Shown in pieces: positions 43,120 through 52,124 of a stretch of 56,303 bases of DNA; the first letter of the stretch is position 1; every line of letters begins with the position of its first letter. This DNA is from Acidobacteriota bacterium (GTDB lineage Bacteria; Acidobacteriota; Terriglobia; Versatilivoradales; Versatilivoraceae). The notes below the pieces were generated by a model, which was given only the letters and a program-made list of their open reading frames with translations, ran no database searches and was not told the origin of the DNA. The stretch spans positions 1-56,303 of the forward strand of contig JAPPDF010000020.1 in NCBI GenBank assembly GCA_028875575.1, in the 5' to 3' direction. A program made the translations under genes and the position numbers.

Positions 43120-44619
43120 ATGTCCGATCACGCTGACAGCAGCATCCATCAACGATTTTCTACCCGATGGGGCCTTCTGTTCAGCGTCTTGGGGGTGGCC
43201 GTGGGGACCGGAAACATCTGGAGGTTCCCCCGCATCGCCGCTCAAAACGGAAGCGAGCACGGCGCGGGCGCCTTTCTGGTCAGTTGGGTGCTGTTTCTGT
43301 TTCTATGGAGCATCCCCTTGATCGTGGCCGAATACGCCATTGGTCGGCGCAGTCGCAAGGGCCCCGTCGAGGCGCTGGCCGCCATTGGGGGCCGAAACCT
43401 GTCCTGGACCGGTGGCTTCGTCGCTTTTGTCTCGGCCGCCATCACTTTCTACTATGCGGTGGTGGTGGGGTGGTGTCTCTACTACCTGCTGCAGACGGTC
43501 ACCGCACCCCTGCCGCTGTCCACCGAGGCTGCCTTCTCGACCTGGAACCGCTTCCAGGCTTCGGCATGGCCCTCATTCTTCCACCTCCTCGCCCTGGTGC
43601 TTTGCGCCCTGGCCATCTGGCGAGGGATCCGCTCTATCGAACGCCTCAACCGCTGGATGATTCCCACACTGCTGGCAATCGTCCTGATCTCGCTGGTCCG
43701 CGCCCTGACACTTCCCGGTTCCTGGGCGGGCGTGGCCTACCTCTTTACTCCCGACTGGGAGCAATTGCTCCAGCCGAAAATCTGGCTGGAGGCCCTCAGT
43801 CAGAATGCCTGGGACACCGGAGCCGGTTGGGGGCTCTTCCTGACCTATGCCGCCTATATGCAACGGCAACAGCCCATCGTCAAGAATGCCATCCTGACGG
43901 GCATCGGCAACAACCTGGTTTCCTTGCTGGCGGCCTTGATCGTATTTGGAACGGTCTTTTCGGTCCTTCAGACGGAGATGACCCTCTCCCGGCAGGAGAC
44001 TCTCGAGGTTCTGCGTTCCAGCGGCCCCGCTTCCACCGGTCTGACGCTGATTTGGATGCCGCAGCTCTTCGCCCGCATGTCGTTGGGGATTCCCCTATCC
44101 ATTCTGTTTTTCCTGGGACTGACGCTGGCCGGCTTCAGCTCTCTGATGGCCATGCTGGAACTGCAGACCCGGGTCCTGGTCGATGCCGGATTGACCCGAT
44201 CCAGGGCGGTGCTGCTGATGGCGGTCGTCAGCTATCTGATGGGCATTCCCTCTGCGCTCAGCCTTTCCTTTTTTGCGAACCAGGACTTCGTCTGGGGTGT
44301 GGCCTTGATGATCTCGGGGGCTCTGGTCGCCTTTGCCGTGACCCGATACGGATGTGAGCGGCTGCGGGGAGAGGAGCTGACGGCCGATTCCGGCGACCTG
44401 TCCCCGGGTCGCTGGTGGGATGCCTCCATGCGGTACGTGGTCCCGGTTGGGGCCTCGGTGCTGTTGTTGTGGTGGCTATCCCTTTCGGCCACCGTTTACG
44501 CCCCGGATGAATGGTACAATCCCCTGCTTCCCTACAGCGTCATGACCTGCCTGTTGCAGTGGGGGACCGTGCTGACGGTGCTGTGGCTCTTCAATCGCCG
44601 CCGTTCCCGGCGCAGATGA
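43120..44619 (+). CDS. Neurotransmitter:sodium symporter (NSS/SNF) family transporter
   Basis: Protein of 499 residues with about 12 membrane segments. N-terminal signature SVLGVAVGTGNIWRFPRIAA (about 21-40) with the unwound TM1 that binds Na+ and an amino acid, then FLVSWVLFLFLWSIPLIVAE. LeuT-like fold; imports an amino acid or related compound with Na+. Followed after 454 bp by a proline racemase gene, which makes an amino-acid substrate attractive but unproven. Confidence 0.93.
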   Translation: MSDHADSSIHQRFSTRWGLLFSVLGVAVGTGNIWRFPRIAAQNGSEHGAGAFLVSWVLFLFLWSIPLIVAEYAIGRRSRKGPVEALAAIGGRNLSWTGGFVAFVSAAITFYYAVVVGWCLYYLLQTVTAPLPLSTEAAFSTWNRFQASAWPSFFHLLALVLCALAIWRGIRSIERLNRWMIPTLLAIVLISLVRALTLPGSWAGVAYLFTPDWEQLLQPKIWLEALSQNAWDTGAGWGLFLTYAAYMQRQQPIVKNAILTGIGNNLVSLLAALIVFGTVFSVLQTEMTLSRQETLEVLRSSGPASTGLTLIWMPQLFARMSLGIPLSILFFLGLTLAGFSSLMAMLELQTRVLVDAGLTRSRAVLLMAVVSYLMGIPSALSLSFFANQDFVWGVALMISGALVAFAVTRYGCERLRGEELTADSGDLSPGRWWDASMRYVVPVGASVLLLWWLSLSATVYAPDEWYNPLLPYSVMTCLLQWGTVLTVLWLFNRRRSRRR

Positions 44620-45073
44620 GTCCGGCTTACGCCGTTCCGGATGGATCATTGGAGGAAGAATCTGCCGTTCGTTGTTGAAGACCAACCACGAACAAACACA
44701 AAGTCCGATGGACCTCCCATGATGCGACGACGTCAAGGGAGAAAGCCACCCCGATGGTGCGGTGGGGGATGTCGGGGGAGCGACTCCTCTGAAAGCCGTC
44801 CTGCACCCTCTTGGGAAGCACCCGCAACGCGACTGGCATGCCGGTGGGAAGGCTCTTCCATTTCGGCAGACCGACTCTCGAATGCAATCGCTTGGCCCGA
44901 AGCAGCACCAATGTCCAGGACTGCAAGTCCGCCGTATCGGCAAATTATCTTGTGCATCCTGTGCATCGATGTGAATCAAAAATCTGCCCATGCTCGACTT
45001 TGAATCGGTTTCCATCCACCCGGCAAAGGCGTTTTTGTCAAATGGGTCCTGAATTCCAAGCGTTTCCAGAAGC
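44620..45073. other. Intergenic region, no recognised feature
   Basis: 454 bp with open frames on both strands but no frame with a recognised domain, plausible Shine-Dalgarno or codon signal. TCTTGTGCATCCTGTGCATCG at about 44946-44966 is a small internal repeat of TTGTGCATC. No tRNA or strong terminator is seen. Confidence 0.4.
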
Positions 45074-46024
45074 ATGAAACGAATCCGCGTCATTGATTCC
45101 CATACCGGAGGAGAACCGACCCGGGTGGTGGTCGAGGGAGGACCCGCCCTCGGAACCGGTCCCATGGCCGCGAGAATGATCTGTTTTCGGGACCGTTTCG
45201 ATCCTTTTCGCTCCGCGGTCGTGAACGAGCCGCGCGGTTCCGATACGCTGGTCGGAGCCCTTCTCTGCGAGCCCTGCAGGGCGGACTGCGCCGCCGGAGT
45301 GATTTTTTTCAATAACGTAGGCTACCTGGGAATGTGCGGTCACGGCGCCATCGGGGTAGTCTCCACCCTGGGTTACCTGGGTCGCATCCAGCCCGGCCGG
45401 CATCGCCTGGAAACCCCCGCGGGCACGATTGCCGCCAGCTTGCAACCGTCAGGGGAAGTCGTCATTGAAAACGTGGCCAGCTATCGGTTGGCCAAGGGGG
45501 TGGCCCTGGAGCTGGACGGTTACGGCCGCCTGACGGGAGACGTGGCCTGGGGAGGCAACTGGTTCTTCCTGAGCGAAGACCACGGACTTCAGCTCTCCGA
45601 GGACAACATCGACTGCTTGCTCGAATGTACCTGGAAGATCAGGCGAGAGCTACGCCATCGGGGAATCACCGGCAGGGACCGGCGGGAGATCGATCACATT
45701 GCGCTCTACGCCCCACCGCAGCGGGCCGACGCCGACTCCAGGAACTTTGTTCTCTGCCCGGGGGGCTCCTACGACCGCTCACCCTGCGGGACCGGCACCT
45801 CTGCAAGAGTTGCATGCCTGGTCGCCGACGGCCGTTTCGGCCCGGGACAAACCTGGCGGCAGGAAAGCATCATCGGCAGTCTGTTCGAGGCCACGGTCCG
45901 TCTCGACCAGGGTCGCATCGTGCCTTCCATCAAGGGTTCTGCGTTTGTCACCGCCGAGGCAACCTTGCTGCTGGATCCTCGAGATCCAATGAGGATGGGC
46001 CTCAAGCCAATGGCCAGCCCCTGA
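45074..46024 (+). CDS. Proline racemase / 4-hydroxyproline 2-epimerase family
   Basis: Protein of 316 residues. PLP-independent racemase with two catalytic cysteines: Cys88 in GMCGHG and Cys238 in SPCGTGTSA. Two Cys rather than Cys/Thr distinguishes racemases/epimerases from dehydratases. The opening MKRIRVIDSHTGGEPTRVV is typical of hydroxyproline 2-epimerases. Located between an NSS transporter and an SSS symporter, consistent with use of hydroxyproline or proline; downstream pathway genes are not present. Confidence 0.9.
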   Translation: MKRIRVIDSHTGGEPTRVVVEGGPALGTGPMAARMICFRDRFDPFRSAVVNEPRGSDTLVGALLCEPCRADCAAGVIFFNNVGYLGMCGHGAIGVVSTLGYLGRIQPGRHRLETPAGTIAASLQPSGEVVIENVASYRLAKGVALELDGYGRLTGDVAWGGNWFFLSEDHGLQLSEDNIDCLLECTWKIRRELRHRGITGRDRREIDHIALYAPPQRADADSRNFVLCPGGSYDRSPCGTGTSARVACLVADGRFGPGQTWRQESIIGSLFEATVRLDQGRIVPSIKGSAFVTAEATLLLDPRDPMRMGLKPMASP

Positions 46025-46074
46025 AGATTCGACCTGTCGTTCGACGCCGCTACCCAAACCGCCGGATTCTTTTT

Positions 46075-46103
46075 TTGGTTCAGGCGCCCAGAGAACCTAT
46101 AAT
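46075..46103 (+). promoter_or_regulatory. Near-consensus sigma70 promoter with long leader
   Basis: TTGGTT (46075-46080), 17-bp spacer, TATAAT (46098-46103). The next start codon on this strand is the SSS symporter ATG at 46376, giving a leader of roughly 265 bases. Confidence 0.6.
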
Positions 46104-46375
46104 GCCGCAGCGGTGGCGGCATCATGACCTCCCCACACCGGCCATGACCGAATATCCCGCCGGGCACGCCCTGCCATTTCATTGCCGGAAAAACTTTCCA
46201 ATGGGTATGGCAAGATGCTGAACAACAAAAGCTTGTGGTGATTTGTGCGGCGACCGGCACGGTTGGCCGGGACAGGTGCGAGAGGGACTGCAACTGCAAG
46301 GATCGATAACGGAGTGGAGGCCTGGGCGCTCCCGTAAAGCGATCGCATACATCCCCGTCCCTTGGACGTGACGAC
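46104..46375 (+). other. Probable 5' leader of the symporter gene
   Basis: Begins with a hairpin-forming ATGCCGCAGCGGTGGCGGCAT. I recognise no riboswitch class or leader peptide. Unexplained length is the only reason for interest. Confidence 0.35.
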
Positions 46376-47929
46376 ATGATTTCAGAACATTTGCTGAGGT
46401 GGCCCGACCTGGTGGCCATCTGCATCAACTTGAGCGCGATGGTGGCGATCGGCGTCTATACGGCCCGACGCAACCGTTCGGCCGATGCCTACTTCCTGGC
46501 CAATCGCAGCATGCCGGGCTGGATTGTCGGATTTTCGCTGATGGCCACCATCATCAGCTCGATGACCTTCCTGGCCATTCCCGGCTTCACCTTTGCAAAG
46601 GACTGGCGCTACATGCCGGCCCACTTCTTCTACTTCATTCCGGCCATCGTCGCCTATTTTCTGTTCATGCCCTACTTTCGCCGGGGGCACGTGCGCTCGG
46701 CCTACGAGTACCTGGAACGTCGCTTCGGCACCTGGGCCCGGCTCTATGCCGCCGCCGGCTTTCTGGTGTTTCAGATGTTTCGCACCGGCGTCATTCTCTA
46801 TGCCGTCTGCCTGCCCTTCGGTCCCATGACCGGTTTCCCGCTGGAGTGGGTCATCCTGGTGCTGGGCATCCTGGTGGCCACCTACACCATCCTGGGCGGC
46901 CTGGAAGCCGTCATCTACACCGACCTGCTTCAAGGTATCGCCCTGATTGTCGGGGGGCTCATCTGCATTCCCATTGCTATCGACCTGATTCCGGGTGGGC
47001 TGTCGCAGGTGTTCAGCGAAGCGATAGCCGACGGGAAATTCGCGGTGGGCAGCACGGGCTGGGACTGGAACGAACAAACCGTCTGGGTGCTCATCATCGT
47101 CTACCAGTTCATCTTTTTCCAACTGCTCTGCACCGATCAGAACGCCGTCCAACGCTACATTGCCATGAAGACCGACCGGGATGCCAACCAGGGGCTGATC
47201 CTGTCGACCGTCATGACCATTCCGGTCTGGATCTATTTCGCTTTCATCGGGACGGCCTTGTATGTCTATTACAAGCACTTCCCCGCCGCGGAGCTGGACA
47301 GCCTGGTTGCCGAGCAGGCCTTTCCCTTCTTCGTGCTGACCCAGGTCCCGGCCGGTGCGGCCGGTTTCGTCCTCTCCGGGCTGCTGGCGGCAGCCATGTC
47401 CACGCTCGACTCCGGCATCAACGCCTCGGCCGCCACGCTGACCAATGACTTCTACCGCCGATTCAAGAAGTCGGTGGAGGATGAGCGGCACTATCTCAGG
47501 TTCGGCCGCTGGGTTTCGGTAGGCTTTGGCGCGATCATGATCACGGTGGCGCTTTTCATCCATTTCGCTCGCACCCAGACTCTCATGGACTTGCAGACCC
47601 TGGTGTTTTCGATTCTCAGTGGAGGACTGCTGAGTATCTTCCTGCTGGGATTTCTTACAGAAAGAGTCCACAGCCGAGCGGCGCTGATTGCCACCATCGT
47701 CACGGTTGCAGGGGTCTGTTTCTGGCTGTTTGCGGACTCCGCCGCGGGAACTCGACTGATGCCCGAGCTCAAGCAGGTCCTGCCGGACAAGTTCTGGATC
47801 GTGGTGTTTTCGAATATCTTTCTGTTCGGGCTGGCCTATCTCTTGAGTCGCTTCTTGCGCCCTCGAGACGCCAAAAACCTGCAGAATTTGACCGTATGGA
47901 CCTCCAGGGCCGATAATCTCCCCGGCTAA
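46376..47929 (+). CDS. Sodium:solute symporter (SSS family)
   Basis: Protein of 517 residues with about 13-14 membrane segments. Family features: YFLANRSMPGWIVGFSLMAT near the N-terminus, FAKDWRYMPAHFFYFIPAI, GGLEAVIYTDLLQG (the family signature region) and TDQNAVQRYIAMK. Imports an organic solute with Na+. The HpcH/HpaI aldolase starts 46 bp downstream, then a FAH-family gene, so the cargo is likely a carboxylic or sugar acid degraded by them. Confidence 0.93.
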   Translation: MISEHLLRWPDLVAICINLSAMVAIGVYTARRNRSADAYFLANRSMPGWIVGFSLMATIISSMTFLAIPGFTFAKDWRYMPAHFFYFIPAIVAYFLFMPYFRRGHVRSAYEYLERRFGTWARLYAAAGFLVFQMFRTGVILYAVCLPFGPMTGFPLEWVILVLGILVATYTILGGLEAVIYTDLLQGIALIVGGLICIPIAIDLIPGGLSQVFSEAIADGKFAVGSTGWDWNEQTVWVLIIVYQFIFFQLLCTDQNAVQRYIAMKTDRDANQGLILSTVMTIPVWIYFAFIGTALYVYYKHFPAAELDSLVAEQAFPFFVLTQVPAGAAGFVLSGLLAAAMSTLDSGINASAATLTNDFYRRFKKSVEDERHYLRFGRWVSVGFGAIMITVALFIHFARTQTLMDLQTLVFSILSGGLLSIFLLGFLTERVHSRAALIATIVTVAGVCFWLFADSAAGTRLMPELKQVLPDKFWIVVFSNIFLFGLAYLLSRFLRPRDAKNLQNLTVWTSRADNLPG

Positions 47930-47975
47930 GGGGAATCCAACTCAACTTGCACGCCAGCGGGAGGGAAGCCTGCCC

Positions 47976-48758
47976 ATGTTTGAGAATCGGGTAAAGCAGC
48001 TATTGCAGGAAGGAAGGGCCGCCTGGGGAGCCGGTCTGGCCGACGCCTCAGAGATCGTGGCCCAGACGACCATCGAAACCGGCATCGATTTTCTGTGGAT
48101 CGACCTGGAGCATCGTCCCTACGAGGTGGAGGCCGTGCGCTGGATCCCCCTCTTGTGCCGCCGAAATTCATGTGTCCCGCTGATTCGGGTGGCGGGGCTG
48201 GAATCCCATCTCATCAAGAAGGCCCTCGACATCGGCGCCAGCGCCATCATGGTGCCGCAGGTCAACTCGGCTGAGGAAGCCGAGCTGGCCGTGCAATATT
48301 GCAAGTACCCGCCCGAGGGAACCCGAGGCGTCTCGCCGCTTTGGCCCCACTTCGAGGGAGTGTCCTGGAGCGACTACTTGCCCCGGGCCAACCAGGAAAC
48401 CCTGGTCGTCGTGCAGATCGAGACGGAGTCAGGCATCGAGAACCTGGAATCCATTGCGGCCTTGCCGGGCGTGGATGTTCTGTTTTTGGGCCCCACCGAT
48501 ACCTCTGCCGCTCTGGGTCATATCGGTCAGATTGAGCATCCGGAGGTTCAGGCTTTCCTGGCGGACTTTCCCCGCCGGGTGGCTCCATCGGGAAAGGCCG
48601 CCGGGATCACGCTGCAATCCCTGGAGGAGTGCCGGAGGGCTCATGAACAGGGTTATCGGTTTATCTCTTGCGGCAACGTCGTGCTCAGCGGCAAGGCGGC
48701 TCTAGCCTCGGATCTGGGCCGGTTGAGAGCCATGGAATCTTCCAAACGCGACGATTGA
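47976..48758 (+). CDS. HpcH/HpaI-family class II aldolase
   Basis: Protein of 260 residues. Metal-dependent aldolase of 2-keto-4-hydroxy acids to pyruvate or related. WIDLEHRPYEVEAV and ALDIGASAIMVPQVNSAEEA are hallmark blocks; ligands are in QIETESGIENL and GPTDTSAALG. The family covers 2,4-dihydroxyhept-2-ene-dioate aldolase, 2-keto-3-deoxy-L-rhamnonate aldolase and others; specificity is not resolved. Between the SSS symporter and a FAH-family gene on one strand. Confidence 0.9.
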   Translation: MFENRVKQLLQEGRAAWGAGLADASEIVAQTTIETGIDFLWIDLEHRPYEVEAVRWIPLLCRRNSCVPLIRVAGLESHLIKKALDIGASAIMVPQVNSAEEAELAVQYCKYPPEGTRGVSPLWPHFEGVSWSDYLPRANQETLVVVQIETESGIENLESIAALPGVDVLFLGPTDTSAALGHIGQIEHPEVQAFLADFPRRVAPSGKAAGITLQSLEECRRAHEQGYRFISCGNVVLSGKAALASDLGRLRAMESSKRDD

Positions 48759-48816
48759 TGGACAGAGAGCCTGCCAGAGGCAGCCGGCGATCAAGGAGGC
48801 CCGCGCTACCGGGTGA

Positions 48817-49590
48817 ATGATGTCCAAGACCGCTTTCATGCGCTACCGGAAGGATGCCAGGGTCCACTATGGAATCCTGGAAGGAGATCGTCTCCGCCAA
48901 CTGGAAGGCAACCCCCTGCATACCCGTCAGACGACCGGGACTGTTCACCGGCTCTCCGAGGTCCGCACCCTGGTTCCCTGCGAACCGTGCCAGATCCTGG
49001 CTGTGGGCCGAAACTACCGGAGCCACCTCAAGGGAAGACCGGCGCCCTCCCGCCCGGAAATCTTCTACAAGCCCTTCAATTCTCTGCAAAATCCGGACTC
49101 TCCCATCGTTATTCCGGCCGAAGCTAATGAGGTTCACCTTGAAGGCGAGCTGGTTGTGGTGATTGGACGGACCGCACGAAACGTCTCACCCGAGCAGGCG
49201 GAATCGTTTATCTTCGCTCTGACCTGCGGCAACGATGTCAGTGCCCGAGGGTGGCAGCGGGGTCCCGACCAGGACCTGCAGTGGTGGCGCGCCAAGGGGT
49301 GCGATACCTTTGGTCCCGTCGGACCGGTAATGGTTCAGGGGCTGGATCACCGAAATCTGCAACTGCAGACCCGTCTCAACGGCCAGGTGGTTCAGCAACA
49401 GTCTACGGCCGATCTCATGTTCGACTGTGCCACCGTGGTCAGCTACATCAGCCGTTATCTCACCCTCAGCCCGGGAGACCTGATATTCACAGGCACTCCG
49501 GGAGCTACCGACTGGCTCAAACCCGGCGATGTCGTCGAAGTTGAAATCGAGGGCATCGGGGTGTTGAGCAATCCGGTCGAGGCCGGCTGA
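48817..49590 (+). CDS. FAH-family hydrolase/isomerase
   Basis: Protein of 257 residues. Core motif ILAVGRNYRSHL, metal ligands in HLEGELVVVIG (Glu-x-Glu), FALTCGNDVSARGWQRGPDQ and the closing FTGTPGATDWLKPGDVVEV. This is the common FAH branch of 2-hydroxyhepta-dienedioate isomerases and acylpyruvases, distinct from the KdaD-like FAH protein at 38843-39748. Two adjacent ATGs (48817, 48820) are possible starts; GGAGG lies about 18 bases upstream, farther than usual. Likely co-transcribed with the HpcH/HpaI aldolase. Confidence 0.88.
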   Translation: MMSKTAFMRYRKDARVHYGILEGDRLRQLEGNPLHTRQTTGTVHRLSEVRTLVPCEPCQILAVGRNYRSHLKGRPAPSRPEIFYKPFNSLQNPDSPIVIPAEANEVHLEGELVVVIGRTARNVSPEQAESFIFALTCGNDVSARGWQRGPDQDLQWWRAKGCDTFGPVGPVMVQGLDHRNLQLQTRLNGQVVQQQSTADLMFDCATVVSYISRYLTLSPGDLIFTGTPGATDWLKPGDVVEVEIEGIGVLSNPVEAG

Positions 49591-49664
49591 TATGTTCCGG
49601 AAGACTTCAACGCCGCCCCGTGCGTGCAGCCTCTTCCCTCCCCTTTGCCGCCTTCATTGACTTC

Positions 49665-50621
49665 ATGGAGATTACCTACGGCTACAGATCCTATCGGACA
49701 GACCGCGGGAGTTCCCTGACCATTGGCAATTTCGACGGTTTCCACCTGGGTCACCAGCGCATCCTGGACACCCTGGTGGATGCATCCCGGGCCTCGGGAA
49801 CGCGGTCGGTCCTGCTCAGCTTCCAGCCCCACCCCTTGCAACTGCTGGCGCCGGACAACGCCCCCCGGGCAATCACTCCCCCGGAGGAAAAGACTCGACT
49901 CCTGGGCGCCAGTCGGCTGGAGGTGCTTGCCGTTCTGGACTTTGACCGGGCCCTGTCCCGAATGACCGCTGAGGAGTTCGTGCGGGAGATCGTGGTGGGG
50001 GTATTCCGGGCGCGGGAGGTTTTCGTCGGGAGCGATTTCGCCTTCGGATACCGTCGTACCGGCGACGTTGCCTTGCTTCAAGAGCTTGGCCGGAGACTCG
50101 ACTTTCAGGTCCGCATCTGCCCTCAAGTGGTAGTCCGCGGGTCCAGGGTGAGCAGCACGCGAATACGCGAGTTGATCGGTGCCGGGCGCATCAGCAGCGC
50201 CAACCGCCTGCTCGGGAGGTTTTTCAGCCTGAAGGGGAAGGTCGTGTCCGGGCGAGGTCTGGGACGAGAATCCCTGTTCCCCACCTTGAACCTGCGCCCT
50301 GGCGACGAGTTGATCCCTCGACCCGGGGTCTATGTCACCCAGGCCACATTCACTCATCAGACCCATCCCGCCGTAACCAACGTCGGCTGGCGCCCCACGG
50401 TCGCCGGGAAGGATCTCACCGTGGAAACCCACCTTATCGACACCAGCCTGGACAGCCCCCCGGACGATCTCGGCCTGGCCTTCTTGCACCGATTGAGAGA
50501 CGAAGAAAGGTTCGGGTCGCTGCAGCAGTTGAGAGGCCAGATTGCCCGAGACTGCCAGCGCACCCGCCGGTTCTTCCGTCTTTTCAAGCGACTTGGTCGA
50601 CCGCTGGCGCCGGCAGGCTGA
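49665..50621 (+). CDS. ribF: Bifunctional riboflavin kinase / FAD synthetase
   Basis: Protein of 318 residues. N-terminal FMN adenylyltransferase domain: LTIGNFDGFHLGHQRIL nucleotide-binding motif, FQPHPL, VGSDFAFGYRRTGD and STRIRELIGAGRI. C-terminal flavokinase domain: GRGLGRESLFPTLNL (the PTLN loop), GVYVTQ and NVGWRPTV. Makes FMN and FAD. ATG 49665 is preferred; a GTG 45 bases upstream is in frame but the added residues are not conserved and neither has a good Shine-Dalgarno. Confidence 0.93.
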   Translation: MEITYGYRSYRTDRGSSLTIGNFDGFHLGHQRILDTLVDASRASGTRSVLLSFQPHPLQLLAPDNAPRAITPPEEKTRLLGASRLEVLAVLDFDRALSRMTAEEFVREIVVGVFRAREVFVGSDFAFGYRRTGDVALLQELGRRLDFQVRICPQVVVRGSRVSSTRIRELIGAGRISSANRLLGRFFSLKGKVVSGRGLGRESLFPTLNLRPGDELIPRPGVYVTQATFTHQTHPAVTNVGWRPTVAGKDLTVETHLIDTSLDSPPDDLGLAFLHRLRDEERFGSLQQLRGQIARDCQRTRRFFRLFKRLGRPLAPAG

Positions 50622-50682
50622 CCGCTTGGAGCGCCACCCAACGAGAAATGCAGGTTGGCGGGTCAAGGCCCCCCGACAAGGG

Positions 50683-51600
50683 TCAAGCCTTCCTGGGCTC
50701 CCGAGCGGCAACCCGGAAGGTGCCGACCGCGAAGATGCTGGGGATTTCCAGGTGCCATGCACCCTGAGGGGATCGGTAGCGCTGTTCCAGTTCGGGAAGA
50801 GTGAGGTTCTCTAGCGTATCGAAGCCACGAGCAGCCATCAGCGCTTTCATCGACGCCAGGGAGTATTCGGCGATCATGGGCTCACTCCGCTTGGCTACGA
50901 AAGCTTTCAATTTCTCTTTCATGACCCGGTGTTCGGAGCTCGAGGAGGTCTCGTCCAGCAGGTAGTCGAGCAGCAGGAGGGTACCTTCAGGCAGGTTTCG
51001 GGCAATGGATTCCGCCGTCTCACCCAGATCCTCGGCACTGAGGTAGTAGGCAACTCCCATCAGGGTCAGAAAGGTGGGCCGGGACCGTTGGAAGCCTGAG
51101 CTTTCCAAGGCCTCGACAGCGGAAATTTTGGTGAGGTCGGCGGAAACAAAATGCAGGCGAGGGGGAATGGTCCATCCTGCCCGGCGGATACGGGCCAACT
51201 TCTGGTTCTGGGTGAGGGGATGGTCGATCTCGAAGACATCGATGCGACGCATCAAGTCGGGCCGCCGGAAGGCAAAGGAATCCATCCCGGCTCCAATGAT
51301 CACATATTGGTCGATACCCTTCTCTACGGCGGCTTCCAAAGCTCTTTCGGCATGTCGCGCCCGCACCAGCACGCACAAGGACACGGGTTCTATGGCTCTC
51401 AACACGCCCTTGATGAGAATCCACGACAGCGGAGGAATCCGGACCACCAGTCGCCAGAACCATCCACAGAGTAACCTGGCAAAGGGGTCCTCGAACAGCC
51501 GCACCCGATTCCTGTGGTGGATGGCCCGCACAGCGGCGGTGAGCTCGGCGGTCGAGGCTTTGCTCTTTTTGTGTAGAGATGTGGGCGTGCGAAGGCTCAT
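50683..51600 (-). CDS. Class I SAM-dependent methyltransferase (LCM/PPM-like, TIGR00027 type)
   Basis: Protein of 305 residues. SAM-binding YVIIGAGMDSFAFR, IDVFEIDHPLTQNQK and FLTLMGVAYYLS fit the leucine-carboxymethyl/PPM-like family often called TIGR00027; in some bacteria these act on small molecules or tetrapyrrole or polyketide compounds. ATG 51600 is preceded by AGAGGG and is followed by the usual N-terminal basic SLHKKSKASTAEL. The frame is open a further 119 codons upstream through repeat DNA, which I exclude. The substrate is unknown. Confidence 0.87.
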   Translation of the reverse strand: MSLRTPTSLHKKSKASTAELTAAVRAIHHRNRVRLFEDPFARLLCGWFWRLVVRIPPLSWILIKGVLRAIEPVSLCVLVRARHAERALEAAVEKGIDQYVIIGAGMDSFAFRRPDLMRRIDVFEIDHPLTQNQKLARIRRAGWTIPPRLHFVSADLTKISAVEALESSGFQRSRPTFLTLMGVAYYLSAEDLGETAESIARNLPEGTLLLLDYLLDETSSSSEHRVMKEKLKAFVAKRSEPMIAEYSLASMKALMAARGFDTLENLTLPELEQRYRSPQGAWHLEIPSIFAVGTFRVAAREPRKA

Positions 51601-51797
51601 GTGTGCCCTCTTGAACCGGTTGGATTCAATTTCCGCAGTCCCGGTCTGCAACCCGGACAGGTCGCCCATTATGCCACGGTCGGCCCGGCTTGCCGCTGAC
51701 TGTTGACTCAGGAGAGGTCCTGTTTGCCCCCCAACGGCTCGACCGTGGCCGACTCTGCCGCGAGGGATAGGGATTCGTGGTTCTCGGGGAATGACGG
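51601..51797. other. Gap between methyltransferase and repeat copy D
   Basis: No gene or strong promoter is seen. The in-frame upstream extension of the methyltransferase frame crosses it without conserved sequence. Confidence 0.4.
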
Positions 51798-52042
51798 CGT
51801 TCGCGAAAATTCGGCAGCGAGATCTTTGCCGGAAATGGCCACAAGAGGCACAAAACACACAAAGAGCCGGACGATGAGAAACGACCACGGCATGCGGGCC
51901 TTGTGTGATATCCAGAAACTCGTTTTGTGCCTTTTGTGGTGAACCCGCATTTCTCACCAGGTCACACCCGACACTGATGAAGGCAGAACATCACCTGTGC
52001 CGGCACAGTGGCCTGTTCCTCTGCGAATTTTGCAAAAGGCAC
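51798..52042 (-). repeat. Family-2 dispersed repeat, copy D, enclosing a family-1-like end
   Basis: About 245 bp, inverted relative to copies A-C. Ends TTCGCGAAAATTCGGCAGCG and CGAATTTTGCAAAAGGCACG. Inside are CACAAGAGGCACAAAAC and TTTTGTGCCTTTTGTGG, then CCCGCATTTCTCACCAGG, identical to the family-1 terminal repeat. The last shows the two families share sequence. Confidence 0.78.
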
Positions 52043-52076
52043 GAGGGGATTGATATCGCGTTGAGACCGCTCGGGA

Positions 52077-52105
52077 TTGTAATTGTAGGGTCAGGCTGTT
52101 AGGAT
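52077..52105 (+). promoter_or_regulatory. Candidate promoter of the metal-efflux operon
   Basis: TTGTAA (52077-52082), 17-bp spacer, TAGGAT (52100-52105), 20 bases before the ATG at 52125. The 17-bp spacing is ordinary; MerR-type regulation would prefer 19-20. Confidence 0.45.
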
Positions 52106-52124
52106 AGTCTTGAGGCAGGCAAGC

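Noticed and set aside
44476-45312. Minus-strand 278-codon frame between NSS and proline racemase
   Set aside because: It overlaps both recognised genes, has no domain, and has a composition typical of antisense frames.
51601-51957. 119-codon upstream extension of the methyltransferase frame
   Set aside because: It runs through repeat copy D and unconserved DNA; ATG 51600 has a Shine-Dalgarno.
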